Origin: Polaromonas sp.
GTDB taxonomy: Bacteria; Pseudomonadota; Gammaproteobacteria; Burkholderiales; Burkholderiaceae_C
Direction of reading: 5' to 3'
NCBI RefSeq assembly: GCF_029945685.1
Contig: NZ_JAQSDA010000020.1
Coordinates: 302,044-366,043, forward strand
Length of the DNA: 64,000 nucleotides
Of the stretch, positions 1 through 8,797 are shown piece after piece. Position 1 is the stretch's first letter. Each line of letters begins with the position of its first letter. The notes under the pieces are model-generated. The model searched no databases and was not told the DNA's origin. It saw nothing but the letters and a program-made list of their open reading frames with translations. Both the position numbers and the translations under genes were made by a program.

Positions 1-223
1 CCGGCTCGCTGCCGCCCAGCTGCAGCGCCACCGGGTGTTCTTCCGCGTTGAAGCGCAGGTGCCGCGCCACGTCGCCATGCACCAGCGCGCCGGTGGTCAC
101 CATCTCGGTGTAGAGCAAGGCATGGCGTGAGAGCAGGCGGTGGAAGTAGCGGCAATGCCGGTCGGTCCAGTCCATCATCGGGGCCACGCTGAGGCGGTGT
201 GCGGGGAAAAGACCGGAATTCAT
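1..223 (-). CDS. dusA: tRNA-dihydrouridine(20/20a) synthase DusA, 5' part only
   Basis: Only the first 74 codons are present; the gene runs off the left edge. DusA reduces uridine to dihydrouridine in the D-loop of tRNA with FMN and NADPH. The visible N-terminus reads [20 protein letters not shown] followed by [20 protein letters not shown] and [11 protein letters not shown]. The [13 protein letters not shown] motif and the TEMVTTGAL strand are characteristic of DusA rather than DusB or DusC. The ATG at 223 gives the usual short lead before the first barrel strand. It is divergent from the peptidase gene at 405. Confidence 0.93.
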   Translation of the reverse strand, partial: MNSGLFPAHRLSVAPMMDWTDRHCRYFHRLLSRHALLYTEMVTTGALVHGDVARHLRFNAEEHPVALQLGGSEP

Positions 224-404
224 GAGGGAAAGAGCGGATGCAGGGGGCATGGAGGCCCCTATTTTCTCACGCGAGCCTGCCGGACGCCGCCATGGGGCCG
301 CAAAAATGACGCCGCAGAGGGTAGGCACCGACACCGACACGGGCGCGCAAGCCGGATAATGGCAGCCTGGGCCGCACCTGCGCCGGCCTTCCCAACACCA
401 CGCC

Positions 405-2249
405 ATGACCAAGACCGACCTGCCCCTGCGGATGACCTGTTCCACCAGCCCCCCGGAACCATCGCCCTCCTCGCCTTTCTTCCTGCGCCAGCGCAGGACC
501 AGCCCGCGCGCCGCCGTTCTGCTGCCGCTGCTGCTGGCGCTGGCGGCCTGTACCTCGGTGCCGCTGCCGCCCTGGCCGTCGCCCACCGGCACGGTCGCGC
601 CCCCGCCGCGGGTGGTGCTGGCACCGGCGCCCGTCCCCCTTCCCGCCGTCGTCGTCCAGCCCGTCCCCGACCGGCCGGCGATGGCCCCCTCACCTGCCAG
701 CGCCGCCCCCTACAGCGCCGCCGTCGCCGCCCGCTTCCCGGCGCCTTCCGTCATCTACAACACGCCCGGCCTGCAGCAAGGGCGCAGCAGCTTCACTTCG
801 AATGCGGAAATCCAGACCTGGCTGCGTGAACTCAGCACAGCGGCATCGCGCTCACCGGGCCTGAAAGCCGCCGTGCTGCCCATCGGCCAGTCACAACGCG
901 GTGAGACCCTGGAAGCCCTGGTGCTGACGCGTGCCGCCGGCACCGACGCGGCCGCCATCGCTGCCTCCGGTCGCCCCACCGTGCTGCTGGTCGGCCAGCA
1001 GCATGGCGACGAACCCGCCGGCACCGAAGCCTTGCTGGTCGTGGCCCGCGAACTCACCGAGGGCCTGATGCGGCCAGTGCTCGAGCGTGTCAACGTCATC
1101 ATCGTGCCGCGCGCCAACCCCGATGGCTCGGCCGCCGGCCAGCGCGTCACCACGGGCGGCCTGGACATGAACCGCGACCACCTGCTGCTCAACACGCCAG
1201 AAGCGCAGGCCCTGGCCCGGCTCGCGCGCGACTACCACCCGACGGTGGTGGTCGATGCCCACGAATACACGGTGGTGGGCCGTTTTCTGCAGAAATTCGG
1301 TACGGTGCAGAAATACGACGCCCTGCTGCAGTACGCGACCACCGCCAACATTCCCGAGTTCCTGACCAAAGCCTCCGAGGAGTGGTACCGCCGCCCGCTG
1401 GTGACGGCCCTCCAGGCGCAGGGACTGAGTACCGAGTGGTACTACACCACGTCGGCGGACCTGGCGGACAAGACCATCTCCATGGGCGGCACGCAACCCG
1501 ACACCGGCCGCAACGTCAGCGGCCTGAAAAACGCGGTCAGCCTGCTGATCGAAACCCGCGGCGTGGGCATCGACCGGCTGCACATCCAGCGCCGCGTGCA
1601 CACCCATGTCACGGCGATCTCCAGCGTGCTCGCCAGCACCGCCCAACGGGCCAGCGAACTGGGCCAGTTGCAGCCCTACATCGAGAAAGAGATGAGCACC
1701 CTGGCCTGCAAGGATGAGGCCGTGATCGAGGCCGCACCCACCCTCACCCAGAAGGATCTCGTCATGCTGGACCCGGTCACCGGCGCCGACAGGACCGTGA
1801 AAGTCGAGTGGAACTCGGCACTCACATTGCGCAAGATCAAGACCCGTGTGCGCCCCTGTGGCTACTGGCTGTCGGCGGGATCGCGAACGGCTGTGGAGCG
1901 GCTGCGCCTGCACGGCGTGCAGGTGCTGCGGGTGGCCGAGCCGGCGTCCATGCTGGGCGACCTCTACCGCGAGACGGCCCGTTCGGCCGGGGTCCGGCAG
2001 GACGTGCGCGGCAGCATCGCCGATGCCGGGCAGATCGTCCGGGCCGAGGTAGCGCTGGTGCGCGGCGTGATCGACGCACCGTCCGGAAGTTACTACGTGC
2101 CCTTGAACCAGCCGCTGGCCAACCTCGTGATCGCGGCGCTGGAACCGGACACGCAAAGCAGCTATTTTGCGAACCGGCTGCTCGACAGCCTGTCCAGCAC
2201 CGCGCGCGTCCTGTCCGAACCCACCCTCCGGACTGAAGAGCTGCCCTGA
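405..2249 (+). CDS. M14-family zinc carboxypeptidase, predicted lipoprotein
   Basis: A 614-residue protein predicted to cleave C-terminal residues from peptides in the periplasm. A hydrophobic stretch ending in the lipobox LALAAC puts the lipidated cysteine near residue 49. The start is uncertain because no clear ribosome site is seen; an ATG at 432 would still keep the signal. The M14 zinc site is visible: QQHGDEPAG (His and Glu ligands), RANPDG, NRDH, and the third His in [14 protein letters not shown] and IETRG follow, the latter matching the catalytic Glu region. A C-terminal domain of about 200 residues has no motif I recognise. It stands alone. The exact substrate is unknown. Confidence 0.8.
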   Translation: MTKTDLPLRMTCSTSPPEPSPSSPFFLRQRRTSPRAAVLLPLLLALAACTSVPLPPWPSPTGTVAPPPRVVLAPAPVPLPAVVVQPVPDRPAMAPSPASAAPYSAAVAARFPAPSVIYNTPGLQQGRSSFTSNAEIQTWLRELSTAASRSPGLKAAVLPIGQSQRGETLEALVLTRAAGTDAAAIAASGRPTVLLVGQQHGDEPAGTEALLVVARELTEGLMRPVLERVNVIIVPRANPDGSAAGQRVTTGGLDMNRDHLLLNTPEAQALARLARDYHPTVVVDAHEYTVVGRFLQKFGTVQKYDALLQYATTANIPEFLTKASEEWYRRPLVTALQAQGLSTEWYYTTSADLADKTISMGGTQPDTGRNVSGLKNAVSLLIETRGVGIDRLHIQRRVHTHVTAISSVLASTAQRASELGQLQPYIEKEMSTLACKDEAVIEAAPTLTQKDLVMLDPVTGADRTVKVEWNSALTLRKIKTRVRPCGYWLSAGSRTAVERLRLHGVQVLRVAEPASMLGDLYRETARSAGVRQDVRGSIADAGQIVRAEVALVRGVIDAPSGSYYVPLNQPLANLVIAALEPDTQSSYFANRLLDSLSSTARVLSEPTLRTEELP

Positions 2250-2356
2250 GCGATGCCGTACAAAGGCCCGGCGCTGCATGCGATTTGTGCGACCCGGCCT
2301 ACAGACAAGGCGGCACCGGCGTGCACTAATGATGGATCACCACGAAAGGATTCATC

Positions 2357-2761
2357 ATGAAAACATTTGCGCTCCACCCCAAGATGCTGACCCTGTCGGG
2401 CGTGTTCTACCCCACTGGTTATGCCTTCATCATGTTTCCCGAGGGTGCCCAGGCGGAGCAGGCGGCGCGTGAGCTGGAAGAAAGCGGCTTCGACAGCGAA
2501 GCCGTCATGCTGCTGGAGCCCGACACCATCCTGCGCGAGATTGGCCGGGTCAACGGCGAGTCTGATGTGATTCTGCCCTCGGTTGGCACCGAAGGCGCCA
2601 CGGTCCAGAAATATGTCACCCTGGCCCGCGCCGGCCAGCACGCCCTGATGGTGCACGCGCCTTCCGAGAATGAGACAGAACACGTGATGACCGTGGTCAG
2701 GAAGCAGCCCTTTTCCTTTGCCCAGAAATACCACATGCTGGCCATGGAAGACCTGGAATAG
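2357..2761 (+). CDS. conserved hypothetical protein, 134 aa
   Basis: I do not recognise a named family. AAAGGA lies six bases before the ATG, which supports this start. The protein is soluble with no signal peptide or membrane segment. It alternates predicted strands and helices (YAFIMFPEGAQAEQAAREL, DSEAVMLLEPDTI, HALMVHAPS), resembling a small ferredoxin-like or stress-protein fold in which a residue pair is spread over a duplicated alpha/beta unit. It is monocistronic, between the M14 peptidase and the convergent dnaB. Codon use matches its neighbours. Function unknown. Confidence 0.7.
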   Translation: MKTFALHPKMLTLSGVFYPTGYAFIMFPEGAQAEQAARELEESGFDSEAVMLLEPDTILREIGRVNGESDVILPSVGTEGATVQKYVTLARAGQHALMVHAPSENETEHVMTVVRKQPFSFAQKYHMLAMEDLE

Positions 2762-2774
2762 GACGACCCTCTTG

Positions 2775-2839
2775 ACTGCTATCAAATAAGTAGCTATAGC
2801 CGCTTGCAAATAGAGGGCTGGAGCCCTCTTCTATCTAGA
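2775..2839 (+). repeat. palindromic repeat family 1, copy A
   Basis: About 65 bp, beginning with CTGCTATCAAATAAGTAGCT and carrying the perfect hairpin AGAGGGCT-GG-AGCCCTCT at 2812-2829. It belongs to the roughly 60-bp family found about twelve times in the window. The copy lies between two convergent genes and reaches into the last codons of dnaB, whose stop codon TAG is at 2835-2837. It may also act as the transcription stop for one or both genes, although its T-tract is weak. Confidence 0.65.
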
Positions 2840-4247
2840 AATCTCCGCTGCCGCCGTGCGCCAGGCTCTCGAACTTGGTGATGCGGTTGATAAACGCCAG
2901 CTTGACCGTGCCGGTGGGGCCGTTACGCTGCTTGCTGATGATGACCTCGGCCACGCCGGGTTCCTTGCAGGCGTCCTTGGTGTAGTACTCGTCGCGGTAA
3001 ATGAACATGATGATGTCGGCATCCTGCTCGATCGCGCCGGACTCGCGCAAATCGCTCATCATGGGGCGTTTGTCGGTGCGGGACTCGACACCGCGGCTCA
3101 GCTGTGACAGCGCGATCACCGGGCACTGCAGCTCCTTGGCCAGCATCTTCAGGCCGCGCGAAATTTCGCCGACGGCCGTGGCACGGTTTTCCTCGGCCAT
3201 GCCGCTGGACACACTCATGAGCTGCAGATAGTCGACCACGATCAGGCCGAGCTTGCCGCACTGGCGCGCCAGCCGCCTGGCGTTGGCGCGCAGCTCACTG
3301 ACCGTCAGGCCGGGGGTTTCGTCGATGTGCAGCGAGATGTTGCGCAGCTTCTCGATGGCTTCGGTCAGGCGCGGCCACTCCTCGTCGGTCAGCGCGCCGG
3401 TGCGCAGATGGGTCTGGTCGATGCGGCCGATCGAACCGACGATACGCACCGCCAGCTGCGAGGCGCCCATCTCCATGGAAAACACCGCCACCGGCAGGCC
3501 TTCGTTGAGCGCCACATGTTCGGCGATGTTGATGGCCAGCGCGGTTTTGCCCATGGACGGCCGCGCCGCCAGGATCACCAGGTCGCCCGCCTGAAAGCCG
3601 GAGGTCATCTTGTCGAGGTCGTAAAACCCGGTGGGCACGCCGGTGACGTCGTTCGGGTTTTCCGACATCTCGGTGACGCGGTCCAGCAGGCTGACCACCA
3701 GGGTGTCCATGCTCTGGAAGCCCTGTTTCATGCGCGAGCCCTGCTCGCCGATCTTGAAAATTTTCTGCTCGGCCTCGTCCAGGATCATGGCCACCGCCTT
3801 GCCCTGGGGGTTGAAGGCATTGGTGGCGATCTCGTCGCTGGCGGCCACCAGCTTGCGCAGGATGGAGCGCTCGCGCACGATCTCGGCATAACGGCGGATG
3901 TTTCCGGCACTGGGCACGTACTGGGCCAGCGAGTTGAGGTAACTCAGGCCACCCACGTCTTCCGCCTTGCCCTGGTTCTGCAGGTGCTCGTACACCGTGA
4001 TCACATCGGCCGGTTTGGTCGCATTGATCAGGGCGCCCACGGCGGCATAAATCAGCTTGTGTTCGTAGCGGTAGAAGTCCTCGTCGACCAACAGGTCGCC
4101 GACCCGGTCCCAGGCGCCGTTGTCCAGCAGCAGGCCGCCCAGCACACTTGATTCGCCCTCGATCGAATGCGGGGGAATGCGCAACTGGGCAATCTGCCGG
4201 TCGGCGCTGTAACGGGGGTCGGGAGCGGTTGAAAGTACGGCGGACAT
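2835..4247 (-). CDS. dnaB: replicative DNA helicase DnaB
   Basis: Hexameric 5'-3' helicase that unwinds DNA at the replication fork and recruits primase. It has 470 residues, normal for the family. The N-terminal domain begins near IPPHSIEGESSVLGGLLLDN. The RecA-like C-terminal domain carries Walker A ARPSMGKTALAINIAEH, Walker B LIVVDYLQLM, and the downstream QLSRGVE and SDLRESGAIEQDAD motifs. It lies downstream of rplI on the same strand, but a strong terminator hairpin (4383-4410) lies in the 180-bp gap, so it probably also has its own promoter. A near-consensus DnaA box lies in that gap. Confidence 0.97.
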   Translation of the reverse strand: MSAVLSTAPDPRYSADRQIAQLRIPPHSIEGESSVLGGLLLDNGAWDRVGDLLVDEDFYRYEHKLIYAAVGALINATKPADVITVYEHLQNQGKAEDVGGLSYLNSLAQYVPSAGNIRRYAEIVRERSILRKLVAASDEIATNAFNPQGKAVAMILDEAEQKIFKIGEQGSRMKQGFQSMDTLVVSLLDRVTEMSENPNDVTGVPTGFYDLDKMTSGFQAGDLVILAARPSMGKTALAINIAEHVALNEGLPVAVFSMEMGASQLAVRIVGSIGRIDQTHLRTGALTDEEWPRLTEAIEKLRNISLHIDETPGLTVSELRANARRLARQCGKLGLIVVDYLQLMSVSSGMAEENRATAVGEISRGLKMLAKELQCPVIALSQLSRGVESRTDKRPMMSDLRESGAIEQDADIIMFIYRDEYYTKDACKEPGVAEVIISKQRNGPTGTVKLAFINRITKFESLAHGGSGDF

Positions 4248-4295
4248 GGGTTTCCTGAGAGAGTGCTAAATACTACGCCGCCACAGCGAAAACGC

Positions 4296-4304
4296 GGTGG
4301 ATAA
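4296..4304 (-). promoter_or_regulatory. near-consensus DnaA box upstream of dnaB
   Basis: The minus strand reads TTATCCACC, eight of nine bases of the consensus TTATCCACA. It lies about 50 bp before the dnaB start, inside the probable promoter region. A single box may be chance; regulation of dnaB by DnaA is an inference. Confidence 0.3.
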
Positions 4305-4382
4305 AGTTGTGAACAAGCGTGGGAAATGCGGTGTAAATCCCCGCGGGAGATGTGCACAACTGCGCCGGACGGCCGCACCATT

Positions 4383-4410
4383 GAAAAAGCCGCTCAGGGA
4401 GCGGCTTTTC
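4383..4410 (-). terminator. intrinsic terminator after rplI
   Basis: GCCGCTC-AGG-GAGCGGC stem with A-run on one side and T-run on the other. On the minus strand it ends in TTTTTC, directly downstream of rplI. It separates the ribosomal protein operon from dnaB. Confidence 0.8.
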
Positions 4411-4427
4411 AGGGGCAGCGAGGCCGA

Positions 4428-4880
4428 TCAGGCAGATTCGCCGTACACCGTCACGGTGATGTCCACAGCCACATCGGTGTGCAGCGCAACAGTCACCGGG
4501 TGGTCGCCAACAGTCTTCAAGGGACCGTTGGGCATGCGGATCTGCGACTTGGCCACAGGGAAACCCTGTTTGGTCAGTTCGGCAGAAATGTCGTGGTTGG
4601 TGACAGAACCAAACAGACGGCCGTCCACGCCGGCTTTTTGCGTGAGCTTGACGGTGGTACCGCTGAGTTTTTCGCCCTGGGCTTGCATGTCGGCCAGCTT
4701 GGCAGCGGCGGCTTTTTCAAGTTCGGCGCGTTTGACCTCGAACTCCTTGATCGCCACAGCGGTTGCGCGGCGGGCGCGGCCGGAAGGGATCAGGAAATTG
4801 CGGGCGTAACCGTCCTTGACCTTGACGACTTCACCCAGGTTGCCCAGGTTGACGACTTTGTCGAGCAGAATGATTTGCAT
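4428..4880 (-). CDS. rplI: 50S ribosomal protein L9
   Basis: L9 binds 23S rRNA at the base of the L1 stalk and helps keep the reading frame. It has 150 residues, the usual length. The N-terminal domain begins [19 protein letters not shown] with the family signature [13 protein letters not shown], followed by the long connecting helix and the C-terminal domain ending in YGESA. It is the last gene of the rpsF-priB-rpsR-rplI cluster, 11 bp after rpsR. Confidence 0.98.
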   Translation of the reverse strand: MQIILLDKVVNLGNLGEVVKVKDGYARNFLIPSGRARRATAVAIKEFEVKRAELEKAAAAKLADMQAQGEKLSGTTVKLTQKAGVDGRLFGSVTNHDISAELTKQGFPVAKSQIRMPNGPLKTVGDHPVTVALHTDVAVDITVTVYGESA

Positions 4881-4891
4881 GGTCGTGTTCC

Positions 4892-5176
4892 TTACAGGCT
4901 GCGGTGCTGGTCGCTGTAAGGCAGCATCGCGAGGAAGCGAGCGCGCTTGACGGCGGTGTTGATCTGGCGCTGGAAAATCGCGCGGGTGCCGGTCAGGCGT
5001 GCGGGAATGATTTTTCCGTTTTCGGCTACGAAATCGCGCAGGGTGTCGATGTCCTTGTAGTCGATTTCTTCAACGCCGGCAGCGGTGAAACGGCAAAAAC
5101 GCTTGCGCTTGAACAGCAGGGATTGGGTATTGCGCTTGGGGCGCTTGTCTTTATTGAAACGTTTTGGTCCGGGCAT
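4892..5176 (-). CDS. rpsR: 30S ribosomal protein S18
   Basis: S18 pairs with S6 on the platform of the small subunit. The protein starts [18 protein letters not shown], giving 94 residues, and ends [12 protein letters not shown]. The family signature [19 protein letters not shown] and RARFLA segment are present. The ATG at 5176 was chosen over longer in-frame extensions because AAGGAG lies just upstream and the longer frame would run into priB. It lies 10 bp downstream of priB. Confidence 0.97.
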   Translation of the reverse strand: MPGPKRFNKDKRPKRNTQSLLFKRKRFCRFTAAGVEEIDYKDIDTLRDFVAENGKIIPARLTGTRAIFQRQINTAVKRARFLAMLPYSDQHRSL

Positions 5177-5186
5177 GATGGACTCC

Positions 5187-5486
5187 TTAAATGGGGTTCG
5201 GTACTGATTCGATGGCTTGGATATGGAAAACAACGCTCTTGCTACCGCGGGCATTGACCAGAAAACCGGTGAACCTGAAGGGTTTGCCTAGGGGCAACTG
5301 GCCAGTTTGCTCAGCCAGCGCTCCAAAAGCCACCGCTTTCATCGTCAATTTGACCTGCCGGGTGGAACCTGCTTCTGTCATTTTCGACTCGTGTTCGAGG
5401 ACGAAATTGGCAGCGGGGATTCCAGCGGGGGTGTAGCGAAGAGGACTGGCCTCGGCGATACAAGCGGTCAATTCAACGCGGTTCAC
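5187..5486 (-). CDS. priB: primosomal replication protein N (PriB)
   Basis: Single-strand DNA binding OB-fold protein that helps PriA reload DnaB at stalled forks. It is 99 residues, beginning [20 protein letters not shown] and including [24 protein letters not shown] and [20 protein letters not shown], which form the OB strands. Its position between rpsF and rpsR is the standard one in beta- and gammaproteobacteria. Confidence 0.95.
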   Translation of the reverse strand: MNRVELTACIAEASPLRYTPAGIPAANFVLEHESKMTEAGSTRQVKLTMKAVAFGALAEQTGQLPLGKPFRFTGFLVNARGSKSVVFHIQAIESVPNPI

Positions 5487-5559
5487 TGCAGAATCATGAT
5501 CTTGCGCCGATGCGCAGCAATCAGTTGTTCAACAGCATGTGGGGCAACCCGATGAAGGG

Positions 5560-5925
5560 TCAGGCCGCATACTCCTGCTGCTGTGCCTTGCGGGCTTCTT
5601 CCCTCTCGACGTTGCGCATCATGAGGGACGGGCCGGTTTCAGCCTTTTTCTTGACCACGGTCAGGTGGCGCAACACGGCGTCGTTGAACTTGAACGCGTG
5701 TTCAATTTCTTCCATCACGGCCTGGCTGGCTTCGATGTTGATGCACAGGTAGTGGGCTTTGGCGAGTTTCTGGATCAGGTACACCAGCTGGCGGCGGCCC
5801 CAGTCTTCAACACGATGCACTTTTCCACCGCCGGCGGTAATCATGCCCTTGTAACGTTCCAGCATGGCTGGGACTTGCTCGCTTTGATCCGGGTGGATCA
5901 GCAAGACGATCTCGTAATGACGCAT
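5560..5925 (-). CDS. rpsF: 30S ribosomal protein S6
   Basis: S6 binds the platform of the small subunit with S18. It has 121 residues, beginning [20 protein letters not shown], with the RNA-binding segment [19 protein letters not shown] and an Ala/Glu-rich C-terminus ([14 protein letters not shown]). It is first in the operon with priB, rpsR and rplI. A GGAG-type ribosome site precedes the ATG. Confidence 0.97.
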   Translation of the reverse strand: MRHYEIVLLIHPDQSEQVPAMLERYKGMITAGGGKVHRVEDWGRRQLVYLIQKLAKAHYLCINIEASQAVMEEIEHAFKFNDAVLRHLTVVKKKAETGPSLMMRNVEREEARKAQQQEYAA

Positions 5926-6014
5926 AAACTCTCCTTGTGGTTTGGTTGAAGCTGCCCCAGCGTCGTTAAGGGTGCAGCAAGGCGAAGCCCATGATTATAT
6001 ACCACCGCAATATG

Positions 6015-6165
6015 GCCCCCACGGTTACTCGCTACGCGTAGCGCCCTGCCCTCGAAGGCCGCTGCGCCGGCGGAGCCGGTTCCGCGGCCCCTGCTTGAAA
6101 GGGAGAGCCCCAATGTCGCTCGTCGCGCATAGATCCCCTTGCCCCCGAGGGGGGCTGTTCCTGGA
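6015..6165 (+). repeat. 100-bp intergenic repeat family 2, copy 1
   Basis: Starts GGCCCCCACGGTTACTCGCT and runs through the CGCTGCGCC and CCGCGGCCCCTGCTTGAAAG segments shared by the copies at 51388, 58377 and 63769. A second partial unit with CCCCCGAGGGGG follows at about 6113-6165. It fills the gap between the rpsF promoter region and the symporter terminator. Confidence 0.7.
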
Positions 6166-6192
6166 CGGCCTGCCGCAAACACCCGCCCATGA

Positions 6193-6226
6193 AAAAAGCC
6201 CGGAAACTCGCGTTGCCGGGCTTTTG
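6193..6226 (-). terminator. terminator after the symporter gene
   Basis: AAAAGCCCGG and CCGGGCTTTT pair around a 12-base loop about 40 bp past the symporter stop. A T-run is present on either strand, but the useful direction is minus, ending the DUF4212-symporter transcript. Confidence 0.75.
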
Positions 6227-6263
6227 GGTTGCGGCTGACCGGAAGTCCCGGTCAGTTCAGGGC

Positions 6264-8390
6264 TCAGCGCACAGGATCAGCACGCAGGGTTGGGTAGCGC
6301 ACATGCTCGACCAGCTCCTGGATCTTGCGGCTGGGCGCAGGGGTGACCAGGCTGACCAGGATGATCACGGCAAAACCGATAGGCACACCGAAGACACCGG
6401 CCGAGATCGGCTGGATTTCCCACCAGAGTTGAACCGGTGAGGTGATGCCGAACAGACCGCGCATCCAGGGCTGGGTGGTGACCATGTAGAAGAACGTGGT
6501 TCCCAGTCCGGCGATCATGCCCAGGGAAGCGGCGATGCCGGTGGCACGTTTCCAGAAGATCCCCAGCGTGAGGGCCGGGAAGAACGCAGCCGCTGCGAAC
6601 GAGAATGCCGCAGACACCAGGAACAGAATGTCGGCCGGTTTCTGGGATGCCACGTAGGCGGCAGCCAGTGCAACCACCAGCAGCAGGACCTTGGAGATGG
6701 TCACGCGGCGTGCGGTCGATGCGTTCGGGTCGATCATCTTGTAGTACAGGTCATGGCTGAGCGCGTTGGCAATCGTCAGCAGCAGGCCGTCAGCCGTGGA
6801 CAGCGCAGCCGCCAGACCGCCAGCGGCCACCAGGCCGGACACCACGTAAGGCAGGCCGCCAATCGCGGGCGCGGCCAGCACGATGATGTCACCACCGATG
6901 GATATCTCGTTGAGCTGCAAAATGCCGTCCTTGTTGATGTCCACCACCGACAGCAGCGTCGGATCGACCTTGTTCCAGGCAGAAATCCACTCCGGCAAGG
7001 CGTTGAACGGCGTACCGACCACCAGGGTGAAGACCTCATATTTCACCAGCACGGCCAGCGCCGGCGCTGTGAAGTACAGCAGGAAAATGAAGAACAGCGA
7101 CCAGGTGACGGATTGCCGCGCTTCCTTCACGCTCGGCACCGTGTAGTAACGCATCAGGATGTGCGGCAGTGCGGCGGTACCCACCATCAGGCAGAAAATC
7201 AGTGCCAGAAAGTTACGCCGCGAAACGTCGTAAGCATGCTGGGCAGCGGCATCGCCATTGGGGTCGCCAGCAAACTGCTGCGCATGCGGCGGCATACCAT
7301 TGAGCGGTTTGGCCTTGGTGTCGGCACCGGCTTTTGCAGCTGTCCAGGCCTTCCTGGCCGCAGCTTCATCCTTCGGCAAGGCAGCAAGCGCTTTTTCAGC
7401 GGCAGAAATTTCCGACAGCGCGCCATTGGCGGCCTTCAGGTCCGCCACGGTTTTCTCTGCGGCCGCCTTGTCGGCAGCCAGGGCAACGGCCGGGTTCTTG
7501 AGCTTTTCAGCCAGGGCTGCAGAGCGCTGCTTGTAGATCTCGCGGACTTCAAGCTCTTTCGGATTGCTGGTCAGCTCTTTTTCCTTGGCCGTCACCTTTT
7601 GCAGCTGGAAGCCGTAGATCGCCTGCGGAATCGGGACGCTGGTCTGTTTGACCGACAGCCACACCACCGGAATCATGTAAGCCACGATCAGGATGATGTA
7701 CTGGGCCACCTGCGTCCAGGTCACGGCACGCATGCCGCCCAGGAAAGAACAAACCAGAATGCCACCCAGACCCAGGAAAATCCCGAGTTCAAAGGCTACA
7801 CCGGTCAGGCGCGCAGTGATGATGCCGACGCCGTAAATCTGTGCCACCACATAGGTGAAGGAGCACAGAATCGCAGCGACGATCCCAAGAAAGCGCGGCA
7901 GGTTGCCGCCATAACGCTCGCCCAGGAAGTCGGGAATCGTGAACTGGCCGAACTTGCGCAGGTAGGGCGCAAGAAACAGCGCCACCAGGCAGTAACCACC
8001 GGTCCAGCCCATGATGAAGGCCAGGCCGCTGTAACCGGTCAGGTAAAGCGTTCCGGCCATACCAATGAAGGACGCCGCAGACATCCAGTCGGCGCCGGTC
8101 GCCATGCCGTTGTACATGGCCGGGACACGACGCCCTGCCACGTAGTATTCGGCAGCGTCGGTCGTACGGCTCATGATGCCGATGCCGGCATACAGGCCGA
8201 TGGTGGCGAGCAGGAAGATCAGGCCGATCCACTGTCGGGACAAGCCCATCTGTTCAAGGACGGCCAGCACAATCACAAAGGCCAGAAAGCCTCCGGTGTA
8301 CCACTTGTAGACCTTGCCCAGGCCTGCCTTGAAGGCAGCATTGGAGGCCGCAGTGTTAGTGCCGGCGTCGTTACCAAACATTCCAGCCAT
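6264..8390 (-). CDS. sodium/solute symporter large subunit (SSS family, VC_2705 type)
   Basis: A 708-residue inner-membrane transporter of the sodium:solute symporter family, related to acetate permease ActP. About thirteen hydrophobic segments are seen, starting WYTGGFLAFVIVLAVLEQMG, with the family-typical AAEYYVAGRRVPA, ATGADWMSAASFIGMAGTLY and ALSTADGLLLTIANALSHDL. Two features are unusual. A charged Ala/Lys/Glu-rich, coiled-coil-like segment of about 140 residues (roughly 248-390) separates two membrane helices. An EF-hand-like loop DINKDGILQLNE occupies residues 484-495. It lies 2 bp downstream of the DUF4212 gene, and the two probably act together. The substrate is not evident; a carboxylate is likely for this group. 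Confidence 0.88.
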   Translation of the reverse strand: MAGMFGNDAGTNTAASNAAFKAGLGKVYKWYTGGFLAFVIVLAVLEQMGLSRQWIGLIFLLATIGLYAGIGIMSRTTDAAEYYVAGRRVPAMYNGMATGADWMSAASFIGMAGTLYLTGYSGLAFIMGWTGGYCLVALFLAPYLRKFGQFTIPDFLGERYGGNLPRFLGIVAAILCSFTYVVAQIYGVGIITARLTGVAFELGIFLGLGGILVCSFLGGMRAVTWTQVAQYIILIVAYMIPVVWLSVKQTSVPIPQAIYGFQLQKVTAKEKELTSNPKELEVREIYKQRSAALAEKLKNPAVALAADKAAAEKTVADLKAANGALSEISAAEKALAALPKDEAAARKAWTAAKAGADTKAKPLNGMPPHAQQFAGDPNGDAAAQHAYDVSRRNFLALIFCLMVGTAALPHILMRYYTVPSVKEARQSVTWSLFFIFLLYFTAPALAVLVKYEVFTLVVGTPFNALPEWISAWNKVDPTLLSVVDINKDGILQLNEISIGGDIIVLAAPAIGGLPYVVSGLVAAGGLAAALSTADGLLLTIANALSHDLYYKMIDPNASTARRVTISKVLLLVVALAAAYVASQKPADILFLVSAAFSFAAAAFFPALTLGIFWKRATGIAASLGMIAGLGTTFFYMVTTQPWMRGLFGITSPVQLWWEIQPISAGVFGVPIGFAVIILVSLVTPAPSRKIQELVEHVRYPTLRADPVR

Positions 8391-8392
8391 GA

Positions 8393-8653
8393 TTATTCCT
8401 CGCTTTCTTCAACACCGTGTTCGATGTCGAGCTTGCCCATGTACCAGGCGTAATAGCCGATGATCGCCACGTAAATCACCAAAGCCCCCTGTGCTCCCAT
8501 CCAGAAGCTGAAGGGCCAGCCAAAGAAATTGAAGCTCAGCTCGCGGGCGTAGTAGCTCACGACGAACGTCACGACGAACCAGATCACGAGAAGGACTCCC
8601 GTGATGTTGAGGTTCTTTCGCCAATAACGGCGATGGTTGTCAGTCAACTGCAT
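8393..8653 (-). CDS. DUF4212 small membrane subunit of the sodium/solute symporter
   Basis: A small protein with two membrane segments (NITGVLLVIWFVVTFVVSYY and GAQGALVIYVAIIGYYAWYM) and the conserved N-terminal RRYWRKNL motif of DUF4212. Proteins of this family are nearly always encoded just before a VC_2705-type symporter, as here with a 2-bp gap. I chose the ATG at 8653 (86 residues) because GGAGG lies eight bases upstream. A longer frame from 8668 would place that ribosome site inside the gene. Confidence 0.88.
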   Translation of the reverse strand: MQLTDNHRRYWRKNLNITGVLLVIWFVVTFVVSYYARELSFNFFGWPFSFWMGAQGALVIYVAIIGYYAWYMGKLDIEHGVEESEE

Positions 8654-8797
8654 AACACTTGCCTCCATCTAACAACACCCTTTCGGGCACATCACGATCG
8701 CCACTTGTCCCCAAGCGTGGCCTGCAAGCCGGATCGCGTCTCTTATAAGCCTGGGCCCAGACCCCGGCCGTCAAATAACCACTCAGCTGGTTTGCCG

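Noticed and set aside
891..2279. A long open frame on the minus strand opposite the M14 peptidase
   Set aside because: It is the GC-driven shadow of the real gene; its translation is rich in His, Gln and Arg, has no family motif and no ribosome site.
4250..4400. A replication origin upstream of dnaB
   Set aside because: Only one near-consensus DnaA box, no AT-rich unwinding region and no dnaA/dnaN nearby.
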